Origin: Chloranthus sessilifolius
Lineage: Eukaryota; Streptophyta; Magnoliopsida; Chloranthales; Chloranthaceae
Reading direction: 5' to 3'
Assembly: GCA_021018995.1 (NCBI GenBank)
Contig: CM037588.1
Span: forward strand, 88,448,765 to 88,512,764
DNA: 64,000 bases
Shown here: piece after piece, positions 1-11,340 of the stretch
How the letters are laid out: every line of letters begins with the position of its first letter
Position numbering within the stretch: position 1 is the stretch's first letter
Program-made: the position numbers and the translations under genes
Notes under the pieces: generated by a model
What the model was told of the DNA's origin: nothing
Database searches by the model: none
The model's input: the letters and a program-made list of their open reading frames with translations, nothing else

Positions 1-1180
1 CCAACCAGGTCCAGCTCAACTACAATCAAATTGATGTTAATGCTGGTAACAACAACGAAGGAACAATTGAGTTCATCACGAGGTCGGGAAGGATTTTTAA
101 GCAGCTAAAAGCACCAATACCAGTCCAACCCAAGGAAAGAAGAGAACCCACAGCAGTACATCCCATGGCAAGAATGAGTTGAGAATATGCGTTGGAAATA
201 CAGCTGAAAAGAACTGTAACTCACATCACCATTTAGGACCTACTAATGACGTCTCCGCCACACTTAAAAGCTCTAATGGAGGCTCTGAAAGACGCTCATG
301 TCTCCGATAAAGTTTCCCCAGATGAGGTGGGGCAAATATTTGGACAAGTGTTGGCTCCTAATGCCATCTTGTTCTCAGACACCGATATTTCAATTGAAGG
401 GGGTAACCATTCCAGATCCCTCAACATCACGACAGAAACTAGAAAAATGGTGATACCACTAGTGATGGTAGACACTGGATCGACTTGAATGTATGCCATT
501 TGAGAAATGCGACCAAGATAGGGGTCGATCCGTCCATGTTTCGACCAGCCAAGACGAGAGCTCGAGGGTTTGATAACACGAGAAGAGGGGTGATAGGAGA
601 AGTCGATCTTAAGCTCACCATTGGGCCAATGACCTCCATCCCATTCCAAGTCATTGATATCAAATCCACTTTCAATCTAATACTAGGGAACCCATGACTG
701 CATGAAATAGGGGCAGTACCTTCAACACTGCATAAAAAACTCAAGTTCATCTCAGATGAAAAAGTCATAGCATTCATGGGTTAGGGGCGAGAAGAAGGAG
801 AAAGGGCTGCACACAACATAGAAAATCTTATGATCTTAGATGAGCCACACACAGCTAAGGACACAAATCTTCATAGTTTCCAGTGTGACATATCAACAAT
901 GATGTTAGAGCCCCTCGAAAAAATTACCACAAAAAATGGAGGAGGAATGGTTGCAGCGGTAGCCATGCTCCAAAAGTAGGGTTACCAGAAAGGTAAAGGA
1001 TTGGGGCCTCACTTGCAAGGCATGAAGGACCCAGTCAAAGTGAGGGGTGTTTAGCAGATCAAATTCTTGTTAGGATACAATCCAACCAAAGAAGAAATCC
1101 AGGAGACTAAGGAAAAGGATCGCACAAATGCTGTCGTCAAGGCTAGGGGAATAGACTTGAAAGATGAGCCTCGTCCGTGA
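1..1180 (+). pseudogene. T1 gag tail, retropepsin and G-patch region (fossil)
   Basis: Bases 1-230 encode a gag-end segment with the phrase FITRSGRIFK, also seen in altered form in T5. Bases 430-760 encode an aspartic protease segment with the motif VMVDTGST, followed by NVCHLRNATKIGVDPSMFRP and a flap-like IDIKSTFNLILGNP stretch. Bases 940-1090 encode a glycine-rich G-patch (MLQK.GYQKGKGLGP). In an intact element the protease would cut the Gag-Pol polyprotein; the G-patch is a typical Tat/Ogre add-on. The region is broken and not expected to give a functional product. Confidence 0.8.
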
Positions 1181-1512
1181 CCGCACATCCGGAGCACCTT
1201 CGTGAGTGTATGGGTCATCAAGATTGACCAGAATAGGGCAACTCAGCTAATTCCTCACAAACGAGTCATTATTCATAAGACCGATCCCCAAATCATCCCT
1301 TCAGAGATTGAAATAGACCTTACCTCTATATCACTTTTTGAAGAAGAGGTTCCCCTACCTGTACAACCACCTGTCTTAAACCACCCCTAACCCATGTTAA
1401 CATTCGAGGACCAGGTTCAAGACGAACCCATGGTAAACATGTTGGAACATGACCCCAGAAAACCATCTCAGGCCACCTCCTCCACAGAGCAAGGTATAGG
1501 GATAGTACCTAG

Positions 1513-1812
1513 GTAAGGAATTAGGCATCAATGCCCATAACCCTGGAAGCTTTTGGGGGCCTAAAATTTGGCACCCGCTTCCTAAAAAAAAAATCTATAG
1601 AAAGTGAGAATTGCCCTTGGAAAACAATAGCATGCATGTATAAAGACCCGCCTTGCCAGGGGTCCATCTCCGAAGAAAAATAAAATTCCAAAAAAATAGA
1701 AGAAATATAAAAAATTAAAAAATATTGTCTTTTAAAATTCCTGAAATAAGTAAAATTTTTTACGCCTTAAAGATAGAGCCCGTCCAACATGAAGTCGACC
1801 ACTTTTTTGTAG
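1513..1812 (+). other. T1 Ogre-type intron between protease and RT regions (putative)
   Basis: The stretch starts with a plant-like donor (AG/GTAAGG) and ends with a T-rich acceptor (TTTTTTGTAG). It is A-rich, non-coding, and lies exactly between the protease/G-patch part and the RT part. The T5 copy has a matching block at 48503-48820 with its own donor and acceptor. An intron at this place is known for the Ogre lineage. The sequence supports it but splicing is inferred. Confidence 0.6.
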
Positions 1813-1899
1813 AAACACAAGGAGAGGCAGGAGTCATGGATTTGGATAAGGAGGTCCTAAAACAATCTTAAATTTTATTTTATTTTTGTAATAATGGGG

Positions 1900-3670
1900 C
1901 TCAATAGCAGCCCCTTTATTCATTTCCTGCTGCTGCTCAACAACAGGAACATGGCCCTCTCCTTTTGCACTTCATTTTGTTTCGAAAATCTCTTGGTTGT
2001 CTACCACTCTACCACTCCTCAAGGTAGTGATGGCCATAGCTTCCTCATGGGTTGAAGAGGCTTCACCTATCATACATTTCCCTTTGGGATTAGTCAATGT
2101 TTGGCTCGAGAGCCAGCCCTCTTCCCTTTTTGTCAGAGCATTTGAGAGTTGAACAAGGTGGTCCTCTATTTCTTGATGCTCTGGCTATAAGAGTTCACTG
2201 TTTGTGATAGAGAGCTGAGGTTTTGCAATGAAGATAAAACCTGCTCCTCAAAGGAGGGCGCTCTAGTCTGTGGTGGTGGTAGAGTTAATTGACTGGGTTG
2301 TGCCACTGATTGTTGGAGCTGATGTATTGGGAAATACTCCTAATGGGATTGCTGGTTTAGTCTGTAGGGCATTGTCTGCTGTTAGTGCGGTTGAGGAAAA
2401 TTGTCTTATCTCAACCTCAAGTTAGGGTGGTTCCTCCAAGTAAACCCAACAGGTTGTTGCCCATAAGATTGGGCAACATTGGTATGCTCCATGACCAACT
2501 TTGGGTATTTACCAGAGGAGGGAGAGTTTAGAAGGGAGTGTTTGGGTGATTGACATATCAGACATGCTTTCCCAACCTGTGCAAATGTTTGGGATTGCAT
2601 CACACTCAGTAATTTATCAAATTTTAGTGACAAGTTGTCCACTTTTCTTTCCAGGTCATTGTATACATTAAGTTCATCCAATTTTCCTTTTGAAGTGGGT
2701 TCTTTTTCAATTCTAACAAATGGCTCAATGTCATGCCTTGACAGAGCCTCCTACTGCATAGAGTTTTCACTTATGATATCAAATAAATCTCATGCTTCCT
2801 CATCAGTTTTGCTGAGATATGTGCTATCACAAGATGTATCCACCATGTATCTACTTTTAAAATCTAACCCTTGGTAAAAGCTTTGGACAAGCTGCCATTT
2901 GGGTATTTAGTGGTGTGGGAATTGTGTCAGCAGTTCTTTAAACCTTTCCCAAGATTCATGAAAGTCTTTAGTTGGGGACTAAGCAAAAGAAAAAGTGTTC
3001 TTCCTCAACTAGTTTGTCTTGCTCATTGGGAAGAATTTAGCCAAAAATTTACTTTGTAGGGCATTCCAAGATGTAATGCTGTTTACTGGGAGCAAGTTTA
3101 GCCAATTCCTAGCTTTATCCTTCAATGAAAAAGGAAACAATCTCAGCTTAGTGGCTTCATCTCCCAGACCAACAATCTTAAAAGTAGAGCATAAAGACAG
3201 AAACTCATCTATGTGTTTGTAAGGATTTTCTTTAATCAACCCATGAATGTTGTTTGCTGGGAGCATGTTTAGCCAATTTCTAGCTTTATCCTTCAATGAA
3301 AAAGGAAACAATCTCAGCTAGTGGCTTCATCTCCTAAACCAGCAATCTTAAAGGTCGTGCATAAAGACAGAAACTCATCTATGTGCTTGTAAGGGTCTTC
3401 TTTACTCAGCTTATGAAAAGATGGCAACATCTGGATGGTTTGAAGTTTGATTTCATAATTACCCTTAGCTATAAGGAATTGAATGCAGAAAGGGGATGAA
3501 TATGTCCCTTGTGTATAATAGTCCCTAAGGGGTCTAGGCTACTCACCCATCTCAAATGTTTCTAAATGTTCAACAAGGGTGTGTGCTACTGGCCTAGGTC
3601 TAAGGACCCTCTCAATTTCAAGATTCAAAGGTTCAATCTCAGGATTGAGGGACTTTCTTCCAAGCATACA
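1900..3670 (-). pseudogene. T2 gag remnant with a 171-base internal duplication
   Basis: The minus strand encodes Gag capsid-like segments such as PYKHIDEFLSLCSTF, FPFSLKDKARNWL and LQSKFLAKFFP, then a helical segment (DLERKVDNLSLKFDKLL), a short cysteine motif (CLICQSPKHS) and a Q-rich tail. These match the T6 and T7 gag in order. The part around 3079-3420 is duplicated in tandem with an offset of 171 bases (57 codons), so the HIDEFLSLC and FSLKDKARNWL segments appear twice. Gag would form the virus-like particle. The copy is broken. Confidence 0.8.
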
Positions 3671-3960
3671 ACATACACATCAAAGAAAAAGACAACTTAC
3701 AGCAAATAGAAAAAAAAAATACTAAACACTATTGCTGAAATTAAACAAAACAGAAATGAAACTATAACAAGGGAGAAAGAGATGCAAACTAAGGCAACTT
3801 TTTGCTCTTGCTGCAGCTATTATCTCCCCTATTTGCTACTGCTCCAGATCTGCACGAATCCCAAAAATACAGTAGTACTTTATTCAAACACAACAAATGC
3901 AGTAAACAATCTAAATGAAAACATAAAAAAAACTCAGATCTACTACTTAGATTTAAAACT

Positions 3961-3976
3961 CCTCGATAGCGACGCC
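3961..3976 (-). other. T2 primer-binding site, degenerate (tRNA-Asp type)
   Basis: The sequence beside the LTR keeps GACGCCAAAA at the place where T6 and T7 have the tRNA-Asp complement (GGCGCCA then AAAA). It is decayed but sits exactly at the LTR junction. Confidence 0.5.
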
Positions 3977-3983
3977 AAAAACT

Positions 3984-6520
3984 TATCGGTTCTGCTCTAA
4001 TAGAGCATGTGTGTTCTTTATTACAAAGATGATAAAAATATGGCAGAAATAAAGAAGGGTAAAATCAAAATAAAAGGGGAATAAAAATGAATTCGAACAC
4101 AAACACCACCTACAAGATATAGGGCTGCTGCAGCAAGTTTTAGATAAGTAAGAGTTATCCCACATGGAGTTATGGATCTAAAAATAGTAAATCTCCATAT
4201 CTGCTACAGATCTGACAACTCTAGCCATGATCTATCTTAACTAATAGACAGGGTAAAGAGGGTTTTTTGGGGTAGTCACAACTAACTAAAAAGAGAAATA
4301 AAACTAACTAAAACAAAAATAAAAGAAAGGGGTTAAAGAAGAGTGAAGATGGGTTGGTAAAATAAAAAAAGAAAATGGAGAAGTAGGTAGGTAGGGACAA
4401 GTAGGTAGCTAGGGACTAGTTCTCATTGCAAAAAGCATTGCAAAGCAGAGTAAGATTTGGATCTGCAGCAGTCCCTCATTTGGCTACAAGCACAAATACA
4501 AGGTAGAATAATCCAACTCAGCCCTGAGATATGGACTAGACTTAGGGCTATATCCCATCCACTTAAATGGACATAGGCTATCCCAAGGATATCATCTGGT
4601 CATAGTATTAGAGCTAGAACAAGAAAATCATTGCAGACACTATGTCTGCAAGGCTACAAACTCATGCATCCATAGGTGCATAAAATTCATAAATATCTTA
4701 ATGAAGATTACAAGAAATTACAGATTGAATGGAACATTAAAATCAGCTTTTCATTGCCCAAAAGGAACTAACAATGATTTACCCTCAAGTCTACAATCTC
4801 TGCAAGACTCCAGGTCTTCACAATGCCATTACAATCCCTTTTACAATCCAAACTAACCCTAACAACTACAAAGACTTAGCCAAACTACAGATAGCTAAGG
4901 AAAGAAGAAAAACAAAAAGGAAAACAACCTAAGCCCTAAAAATTGAAGTGAGTTGATAAAACTAAATAGAAAATGGAGAAGCAAGCAGTTAGGGACTAAT
5001 TTTTACTGCACAAAGTAATGTAAAATAGAGCTAGATTTGGATTTTCAATAGTCCCTCATTTGGCTTCAAGCACAAATGCAAGGAAGAAGAATCCAACTCA
5101 CCCCTTTTATTAGACTAATCTTAGGGCTATAGCCTATCCACTTGAATGATCATAGGCTATCCCAGGGATATGATCCAGTCTGGGGGTAAAAGATCGAACA
5201 GTAAAATAACTGCAGCCACTATGTTTGCAAGGCTACAAGCTCATGCATCCATAGTTGCATCAAATCCATTGAAAACTAATGAAAATCAAAAGAGATTACA
5301 GATTCAATGAAACATTATGACCAGCTTTTCATTGCCAATAGGAACTTCCAATGATTTTTCCCTCAAGTTTGCAGTCTCTACAAGACTTTAAGCTCTTCAC
5401 AATGCTATTACAAGGCAATACACAATAAAAACTAACCTAACTGCTATAAAAACTTAGCCAGGCTGCAGATGGCTAAGGAAAGAAGGAGCAAAGAGAAAGA
5501 AAGAAACTCTAAACCTAAAAGTAACCTAAACCCTAGAAATGAAAATGAGCTCAGGCCTCACGACTGGTTGGCTTCACAAATGTTTTTCTTTTCTTTTTAT
5601 ACACACCCAAAAAGCACTTTATGCTTTGGCGAATCAGAGAGAATGAAGATCAACACATTTAGGAGCTACTGTTGTGGCCTAATCTCAGCCAAGTATTGCC
5701 CTAGGAAGCATTACACACTTGGACAGGTGTCTCATGTGTGCAGCACTTCCAAAAATGCCCCTGAAGTTCATAAATTCATGTTGGGTCCCGAGCCTCGAGT
5801 GGAGAAAGCTTTAGACATATAATCTCGGGCAGATCTCGAGTAGATAGAATACTTCCAGAAGGATTCTCGAGTGGCTGAAGGCAACTGGAATGGATGCTCG
5901 ATAGGCTGCCCGACAGGTTGCTGCAGGCTTTAGAACTAGTCGATGGGTGCTCAACAGGCTGCCCGATAGGTTGCTGCAGGCTTCAGAACCTCGACAGGCT
6001 ACCTGACAGGTTACTGTAGGCTTTAGAACTACTATATGGGCGCTTGACAAGCTACTTGACAGGTTACCTTAGGCTTCAGAACCTCGACAGGCTGCCCCAC
6101 AGGTTGCTACAGGCTTCCGATCTGCTCGACAGGTTCTCGAGAGGCTCTCAATAGGTTTCTGCAGGCTTATGAACTACTCGAGAGTGTGGTTTCTGCTTCT
6201 CAATTGGTTTGTCTAGTCTGTTGTTGTATTCCTTTAAGTGTGGGCCCCACTTCTCTCTCATTGCAGGACTTCTAGAGGTCTAAGGTATGCCGAATAACCC
6301 ATATGGTGGGGACCACTAAGGCTTTATCTTTGCATTTCCATCAGCTCTAATGCTTGACTTTAATTCTCCTCTTCTTGGCACTTATTACATGGATGGCTGC
6401 ACGATTTTGCATATTATTGCTAACTACAAAAATACAACTAAAAATCAATTATTAAATATCTCTAAGGTCTAGTAAGGCCTAGGTTAGGAGGTGAAAAGTG
6501 GCATAATTTAGTGATCAACA
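3984..6520 (-). repeat. T2 5' LTR
   Basis: About 2.5 kb between the primer site and resumed T1 coding sequence. The outer end reads ...GTGATCAACA on the + strand, the same ...CAACA end as the T6 LTR. Inside is an imperfect duplication of about 540 bases (4430-4870 and 4980-5420), both copies carrying the family phrases AGTCCCTCATTTGGCT and GGCTATAGCC-like text. A TATA-like TATAAAAAG box on the minus strand lies near 5596-5603. Confidence 0.75.
5890..6175 (-). repeat. Short tandem repeats in T2 LTR (CTCGACAGGCTGCCCGACAGG type)
   Basis: About five degenerate units of roughly 55-60 bases, each with GACAGGTTGCTGCAGGCTT and AGAACCTCGACAGG phrases. They lie upstream of the TATA-like box in the minus-strand LTR, the place where T6 and T7 carry CGCGAG clusters. 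Confidence 0.75.
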
Positions 6521-6734
6521 GAAGTCCCAGCCGAGGATCTTACCAATAAGTTCCTTATGTAATATGTCATTTTTGAGAATGGCCCTACCACAATCATTGA
6601 AGAGACCGACGACGTCAATTTGAGCACAAAGGAGGATCCCAAAATCACAATGATCGAACATTACTGTCAGTTGAGGAGAGAAAAGGCATGATTGATTTCC
6701 TTTGTTCATATCGAGATGTCTTCGCATGGTCATA

Positions 6735-7450
6735 CTAGGAAATGCCTAGTTTGGACACTAATTTGGCCGAGCATGAGTTGCCATTTTATCCTAATGTTAA
6801 GCCTGTCAAACAAAAGTTGACGCTTCCCGACCCAAGTGAATGTTAAAGGTGAAAGATGAAGTCATCAAGCAATGTAAGGCAGAGTTTCTCGTGGCCTAAA
6901 AATACCCGTAGTGGATAGCCAACATTGTGACAGTACCAAAAAAGGATGGAAAGGTTTGAATGTGCATTGACTTTAAAATTTTGAATAAGGCGGGCCAGAA
7001 GGACGACTTCCCTTTGCCACACATCTTAGTCAATAATACTACCAGGCATGGGATGCTCTCATTTTAGGATGGATTTTTAGGGTAAAATTATATAAAAAGG
7101 AACCGAAAAAAGATAATGTTCATCACTCCATGGGAAATTTTTTGCTATTGAGTCATGTCATTCGAGTTGGAAAATGCTGGAGCCACCTACCAAAGGGCAA
7201 TGATTGCACTATTTCATGACATGATACATCGAGAAATTGAGGTGTACATGGACGATATGATCACCAAGTCATAAGATAGAGGTGACCATCTGATAAACCT
7301 CTAAAAATTGTTCGAAAGACTGAGAAAGTATAGGCTACATCTGAACCCTTAGAAATGTGCATTTGGTGCCATGTCAGGGAAGCTATTGGGCTTCATCATC
7401 AACAAAAGGGGCAACGAGGTTGATCTGGTGAAAGTAAAAGCTATCATCTA
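6735..7450 (+). pseudogene. T1 reverse transcriptase region (fossil)
   Basis: The region carries RT landmarks of Ty3/gypsy elements: an IDFKILN-type segment, GATYQRAMIALFHDM, then EVYMDDMI as the catalytic-loop segment, and GFIINKRGNEVD near the end. In a live element RT copies the RNA genome into DNA in the particle. It is directly followed by the RNase H region. It is broken in several places and is a fossil. Confidence 0.8.
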
Positions 7451-7451
7451 A

Positions 7452-8080
7452 ATGCCACCACCATCTATCGAGAAAGTGGTCAGAGGCTTCTTGGGAAAAA
7501 TACAATACATCAGTCAGTTCATTGCATTGCTCACTCCTATCTGCACGCTGATCTTCATGTTACAGAGGAAAGATTCTCCCGTCAAATGGAAAGATGACTA
7601 TCAGACAGCGCTCGATAAAATGAAGAGATATCTTCTCAACCCTTCAATTTTGGTGCCACCAGTCCTCGAGAGACCAGTCCTAATGTACCTCTGTACAATT
7701 GATTTCTCGAAAGGATGTGGATTAGGGCAGCACGATGAGATCGAAAGAAGTGACCAAGCGATCTACCAGCTAAGTAAGCAGTTCACTGATTATGAGGTAC
7801 ACTATCCTCATCTGGAGAAAGCATGCCTGGCTCTCGTGTGGGCTATTGAGAGACTTCATCACTATTTGCTATCTCAGGCCGTCTTTTTAGCTCGAATGGA
7901 CCCTTTAAAGTACTTGTTCAAAAAGTCGGCTCTTATTGGACGGACCGCACGATGGCAGCTCCTTTTATCAGAATTTGACATCACGTATGTCACCCAAAAG
8001 ATAATCAATACGCAACCACTTGCTGATCATCTTGCCGAGAATACCTTACATGATTACGAGCCTCTGAGAACCGAGTTCTC
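7452..8080 (+). pseudogene. T1 RT end (thumb/connection) and first RNase H (fossil)
   Basis: A long open stretch begins MPPPSIEKVVRGFLGKIQYI, the standard RT-RNase H linker of Ty3/gypsy elements. It continues with AIYQLSKQFTDYEVHYPHLE and KACLALVWAIERLHHYL, which are RNase H core segments, and LLSEFDITYVTQK near its end. It is more continuous than its neighbours. RNase H would remove the RNA strand during reverse transcription. Confidence 0.85.
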
Positions 8081-8129
8081 TGGTGAAGACATCTTATTTA
8101 TGACAAAGGATGACATAGAAGAGGCAGAA

Positions 8130-8560
8130 GAGTCTTGGGTAATGCACATTGATGAGGCATCGATTGTTGAAGGTCAAGGAGTCAGTTCTATTCTAAGGTC
8201 ACCAAAAGCGTCCCACGTACGAGTCTCCATCAAGTTCAATTCCCCATACACCAACAATATGGTCGAATAGGAAGCCCATGTAGCTAGATTACAAGCAACT
8301 CTCGACCTGAATGTAACTCATCTCAGGGTGTTTAGAGACTCATAGTTGATCATATGCCAAACCAACGGAGATTGAAAGACAAAGGATGAAAAATTAATCT
8401 CGTACCATGAGCACCAAGAAGATCTAATCGCATGTTTCGATGGTGTTACCTTCTCTTACGTTTTGCAAATAAGAAATCTTTTTACTGATGCCATAGCAAC
8501 TTTGGTGTCAATGGTTGAAATTCCCTATGACATTGAGATAAAGCTAATCATGATCGAACA
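8130..8560 (+). pseudogene. T1 second, archaeal-type RNase H (fossil)
   Basis: After the first RNase H comes a second domain with WVMHIDEAS, a GVSSILRSPK strand, an LQATLDLNVTHLRVF-like segment and a late ALVSMVEIP helix. T5 carries the same domain (GDSQLIICQK). A second RNase H of the archaeal type is a known mark of the Tat lineage. The copy is broken. Confidence 0.75.
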
Positions 8561-8675
8561 GAGAAACGAGTTGGCCTTCTACCTCTAGATCTAGGGATCA
8601 AAAAAATTCGATAATGAGCCTCTATGATTCTCAGATATCAAGAACTTTCTCGAAACACGAGTATTTCTTGAAGTT

Positions 8676-8985
8676 ATGTCCAAGACGAACAGGCAGACCA
8701 TCCAATGTTTAGCTGTAAATTATGTCATCTGTGGCGAGGGCCTCTACAAGCGATCAAATAACAACATCCTGCTTAGGTGCCTAACTAAAAGCAAGGCAGC
8801 AAACGCCGTAAAGAGATCCATGAAGGGGTATGCGGGGCACACGTCAATGGTCATATGATCACTACACTAATCCTACGGCGAGGGTATTTTTGGACTACCA
8901 TGGAAACTAACTGTTGCAAGCATGTTCAGAAGTGTTACAAATGCCAAGAACACTCCAATCAAGGCTCTCTCTTATTCTGTGAATC
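8676..8985 (+). pseudogene. T1 integrase N-terminal zinc segment (truncated fossil)
   Basis: Encodes TIQCLAVNYVICGEGLYKRS and, further on, CKHVQKCYKCQEHSN, the cysteine part of the integrase HHCC zinc-binding region. T5 has the matching stretch at 51055-51310 followed by an integrase core. Here the core is absent because the element ends. Confidence 0.7.
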
Positions 8986-8989
8986 AATT

Positions 8990-9408
8990 TCGAATCCCAT
9001 GCATGGCTTATGTGTGTGGTATATACACACAATTGGGTGTACGGTTTTAATCATAAGGCTACACATTTTTTGGTTTTAAGCCATAGAGTAGATTAACAAA
9101 TGAGTCTGATTTCTTGGGCTTTTAACTAGCAGTTTTTCTTAAGGCCTTCATCACTGGGTCTTACTCGGAGGACCTGATTGACTATTGGTTCCTGCTCATA
9201 TGGTTATTAACCGACGATCCTGATTCTTGGGCTGTTGACTAACGGGTCTGACACTTTGGCCAGATGATCCAATGGGTCCTATCCCATAGACATTCAGTTT
9301 CGAATGATAGACTAGCTCGCCCTAGTTACCTAGCATACATCAACTCGGGTCTTTAATATCAGCACATACCCTGTGCACTCGGGTTCGGGAAAATTTCAGG
9401 GTGTTACG
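8990..9408 (-). repeat. Chromovirus 3' LTR fragment (probably T3)
   Basis: Read on the minus strand, a polypurine tract (GGGGGGAGGA) is followed by CGTAACACCCTGAAATTTTC, the usual start of a chromovirus LTR (normally TGTAACACCC). The fragment runs left for about 400 bases to the T1 end. It contains two related phrases with TTCTTGGGCT and TTAACTA. I cannot match it to the LTR at 16862 onward, so assignment to T3 is an inference from orientation. Confidence 0.55.
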
Positions 9409-9430
9409 TCCTCCCCCCATTAAATTTTCA
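9409..9430 (-). other. Polypurine tract of the chromovirus
   Basis: Minus strand reads ATTTAATGGGGGGAGGA just before the LTR start, preceded by TTTTTGAGGATGAAA, the conserved 3' end of plant chromoviruses. It primes plus-strand DNA synthesis in a live element. Confidence 0.75.
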
Positions 9431-9905
9431 TCCTCAAAAATTGATGACAGTATTAGGGAAATTGAAGACACCTCTGGACTGTATCGCTATTCACGACATA
9501 CGTCATGTCGCTATATGACTTCGACGAGGTGGGTCATGGTGTTTTGTTTAATCGGTTGTGGTCTGGCATCGAATTGGAGGGTGTAATCAGTGTGACCCAA
9601 CTGCTAATGATACAATTTTCATTCTCATTGTAACTATATTAATGTCACCTAGATTCAAAATGTGCAAGCACGGATTTATGAAGGAGTCTTATGCTTAGAT
9701 ATAAATTACCTATCAGAAGTTATAGAAGGATTATAATATAGTTGTGCAGAAATTTCACAATGAGGCCTAAGCAATTCTAAGCTATGTTAGAATTTGGGGT
9801 TACTCCTAATGTGACTTGATTGATGACCAAAATTTTTCTACCTATTGATTCACAACTACGCATAGCAAGAGTTTGCATTGGAATTATGTTGAATATGCAT
9901 AGCTA
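9431..9905. other. Unassigned A/T-rich stretch
   Basis: No coding signal. It lies between the chromovirus 3' end and an inserted block. A short inverted repeat CGACAT/ATGTCG is visible near 9495-9515. Nothing else recognisable. Confidence 0.4.
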
Positions 9906-9906
9906 A

Positions 9907-11340
9907 CTAACTGTAAGCACTATACCCTATAACATTCAATTCATGAAAATATTGAATTTCAAAAGTAAGCCACATATTAGGGTTTTGATGGCTCACTAGG
10001 CTGTTAAGCTGGTTGCTTTTCACGGTGTTTAGCTCTAGCATCAGAGGGACCAACCCCTGAACTAGCCGCATTCTTCGTATAGTCTGAAATGAACTCCCGT
10101 GCGTGAGCAACAAATGGATTGTAGGCCGTCGGGTACACCTTTCTATCAGTCGGGTGAGGATTTCATCATGGAAATCCAACCTTTGGTGTAGCAGATGGTT
10201 GTTCTGGTGAAGGATTTCAAATTGCCTAAGGTTCTATGGTTGTTGTACCTCCATCTGTCTAGAGAACTCAGTCGAAGTAAGGAGTTCACCATGCGACATC
10301 GGTTGTGCTTGGGGTTGAGCAGACATCTGATGTGCAACCTCAGGTGCGGCTTGTTCGGGGTTTCCTTGTTGTGCAACCTCAGCCGGTTGTCATAAATTTT
10401 GATTCCTTACACTAAGTTGGCATCTCTTTATAATCATACTCCATTGGTTTGTTGTAAACTTTTAAACATTGTTGGTTCTAATTTCCTCACCCGCTGGTAT
10501 CTCATACGGGTCCTCATTCTTGTCATCTTCATGCCCCTCGAGAAGTCGAGATATGAGACGGGCATAAGGCAGGGCAGCCAAGGGTTTTGGGTTGGTGCTT
10601 AGTGACTGCTCATTGGCATAAATGATGCCCTCCTAGACCACGCGAGGTGCATTAAACCATCTATCCTCATGTACGGAAAATAATGCTTGAAGCAAAGAAT
10701 CCTATCTCTCTCTCTCATGTTGTAGGGGGTATAAATTACTGTGGAAGATCACGTCCAAAAACCACATGTGATCTAACAATTAGATTTTGGTTACAGATTG
10801 GCCAGAAGCTTGAAGACCACCGGTCATTCTAGCCGCGATCTGATGAAATTTTGGCTTTTTGGGTCAAGGAGCTTGCAAGCCTTGGCCGTTGTCGTATATT
10901 GGCCAGCAGCCCATGGCAACGGCTATATCATAAAGACCTATGTGAAATTTCCATCCATCGATCTCAGTACTTAAATTCACCCCGGACTCTCCCTTCTTAA
11001 GATTTTGGAAGAAGAGTTTGACCAAGCGGGGGTAGAAGTGTGGGTGGGCGGGTTACAATATTGGTTCCAACTTGGCACGCCTAATATAGTTTAATGACCA
11101 GGTGGTCGCATCGTCATCAACAAGTTCATGGTCAAAAGACCACTCAGGTTGGAATGCTTTAACAGACCACCAGGTTGTAGGCTGCTCTCAGTTTGATGGT
11201 GGTGGTGGTGATGGTGATCGTTGAGAACCAGTCGGGGCTTTGCCTTGGCATTAGCCGAGAGTTTTGGCCTAGAGACCGGGATCTTGGTCGCGGCCTTCTT
11301 CTTCAATGCCATGCACAAAAGAACTTGAAGAAATAGAGGG
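9907..11340 (-). pseudogene. Athila-type extra ORF (ORF1/env-like) remnant inside T3
   Basis: On the minus strand a likely start near 11311 (MALKKKAATK) is followed by a basic segment, a histidine run, then scattered segments such as PRLVKLFFQNL and STEIDGWKFHIGLYDI near 11040-10900. They resemble the extra ORF of Athila-type elements (often called Athila ORF1 or env-like). Later parts, near 10400-9907, are Q/P/N-rich. The function of such ORFs is not established. It sits between the T3 chromodomain and its polypurine tract, so it was inserted there. It is broken. An alternative is another plant transposon-related ORF. Confidence 0.45.

Larger units (their letters stand above)
1..1862 (+). 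mobile_element. T1: Tat/Ogre-lineage Ty3/gypsy fossil, 5' part (gag end, protease, G-patch, intron)
   Basis: This is one part of a + strand Ty3/gypsy element that starts before the window. The order gag tail, retropepsin, G-patch, intron-like spacer and then RT (after 6521) matches the Tat/Ogre lineage. The same order and much of the same peptide sequence recur in T5 at 36878-52080, so both belong to one family. The coding sequence is broken by many interruptions and the piece is a fossil. It stops at about 1862, where the T2 element lies, and resumes at 6521. The lineage call rests on the protease plus G-patch pairing and the second RNase H downstream; the exact family name is not certain. 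Confidence 0.8.
1863..6520 (-). mobile_element. T2: truncated gag-only Athila-like LTR element inside T1
   Basis: On the minus strand the order is LTR (6520 to 3984), degenerate primer site, leader and gag, ending abruptly at about 1863 inside the internal region. No second LTR is present, so the 3' part of the element and its 3' LTR are missing. The gag resembles those of T6 and T7, and the LTR shares modules with theirs. T1 coding sequence lies on both sides (protease side before, RT side after). The gag is broken. No pol domain is seen, so the element was probably non-autonomous. Target site duplications cannot be checked because one end is lost. Confidence 0.8.
6521..8985 (+). mobile_element. 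T1: Tat/Ogre-lineage fossil, 3' part (RT, RNase H, second RNase H, integrase start)
   Basis: This continues T1 after the T2 insertion. The peptide order RT, RNase H, archaeal-type RNase H and integrase zinc segment matches T5 at 48821-51310 closely. After about 8985 similarity to T5 ends, inside the integrase region, so T1 is truncated here by the neighbouring T3 or by deletion. The copy carries many interruptions. Confidence 0.85.

Noticed and set aside
11150-11240. Histidine run as a metal-binding or tag-like protein
   Set aside because: It is a short ATC/CAC repeat inside a broken transposon ORF; repeat slippage explains it.
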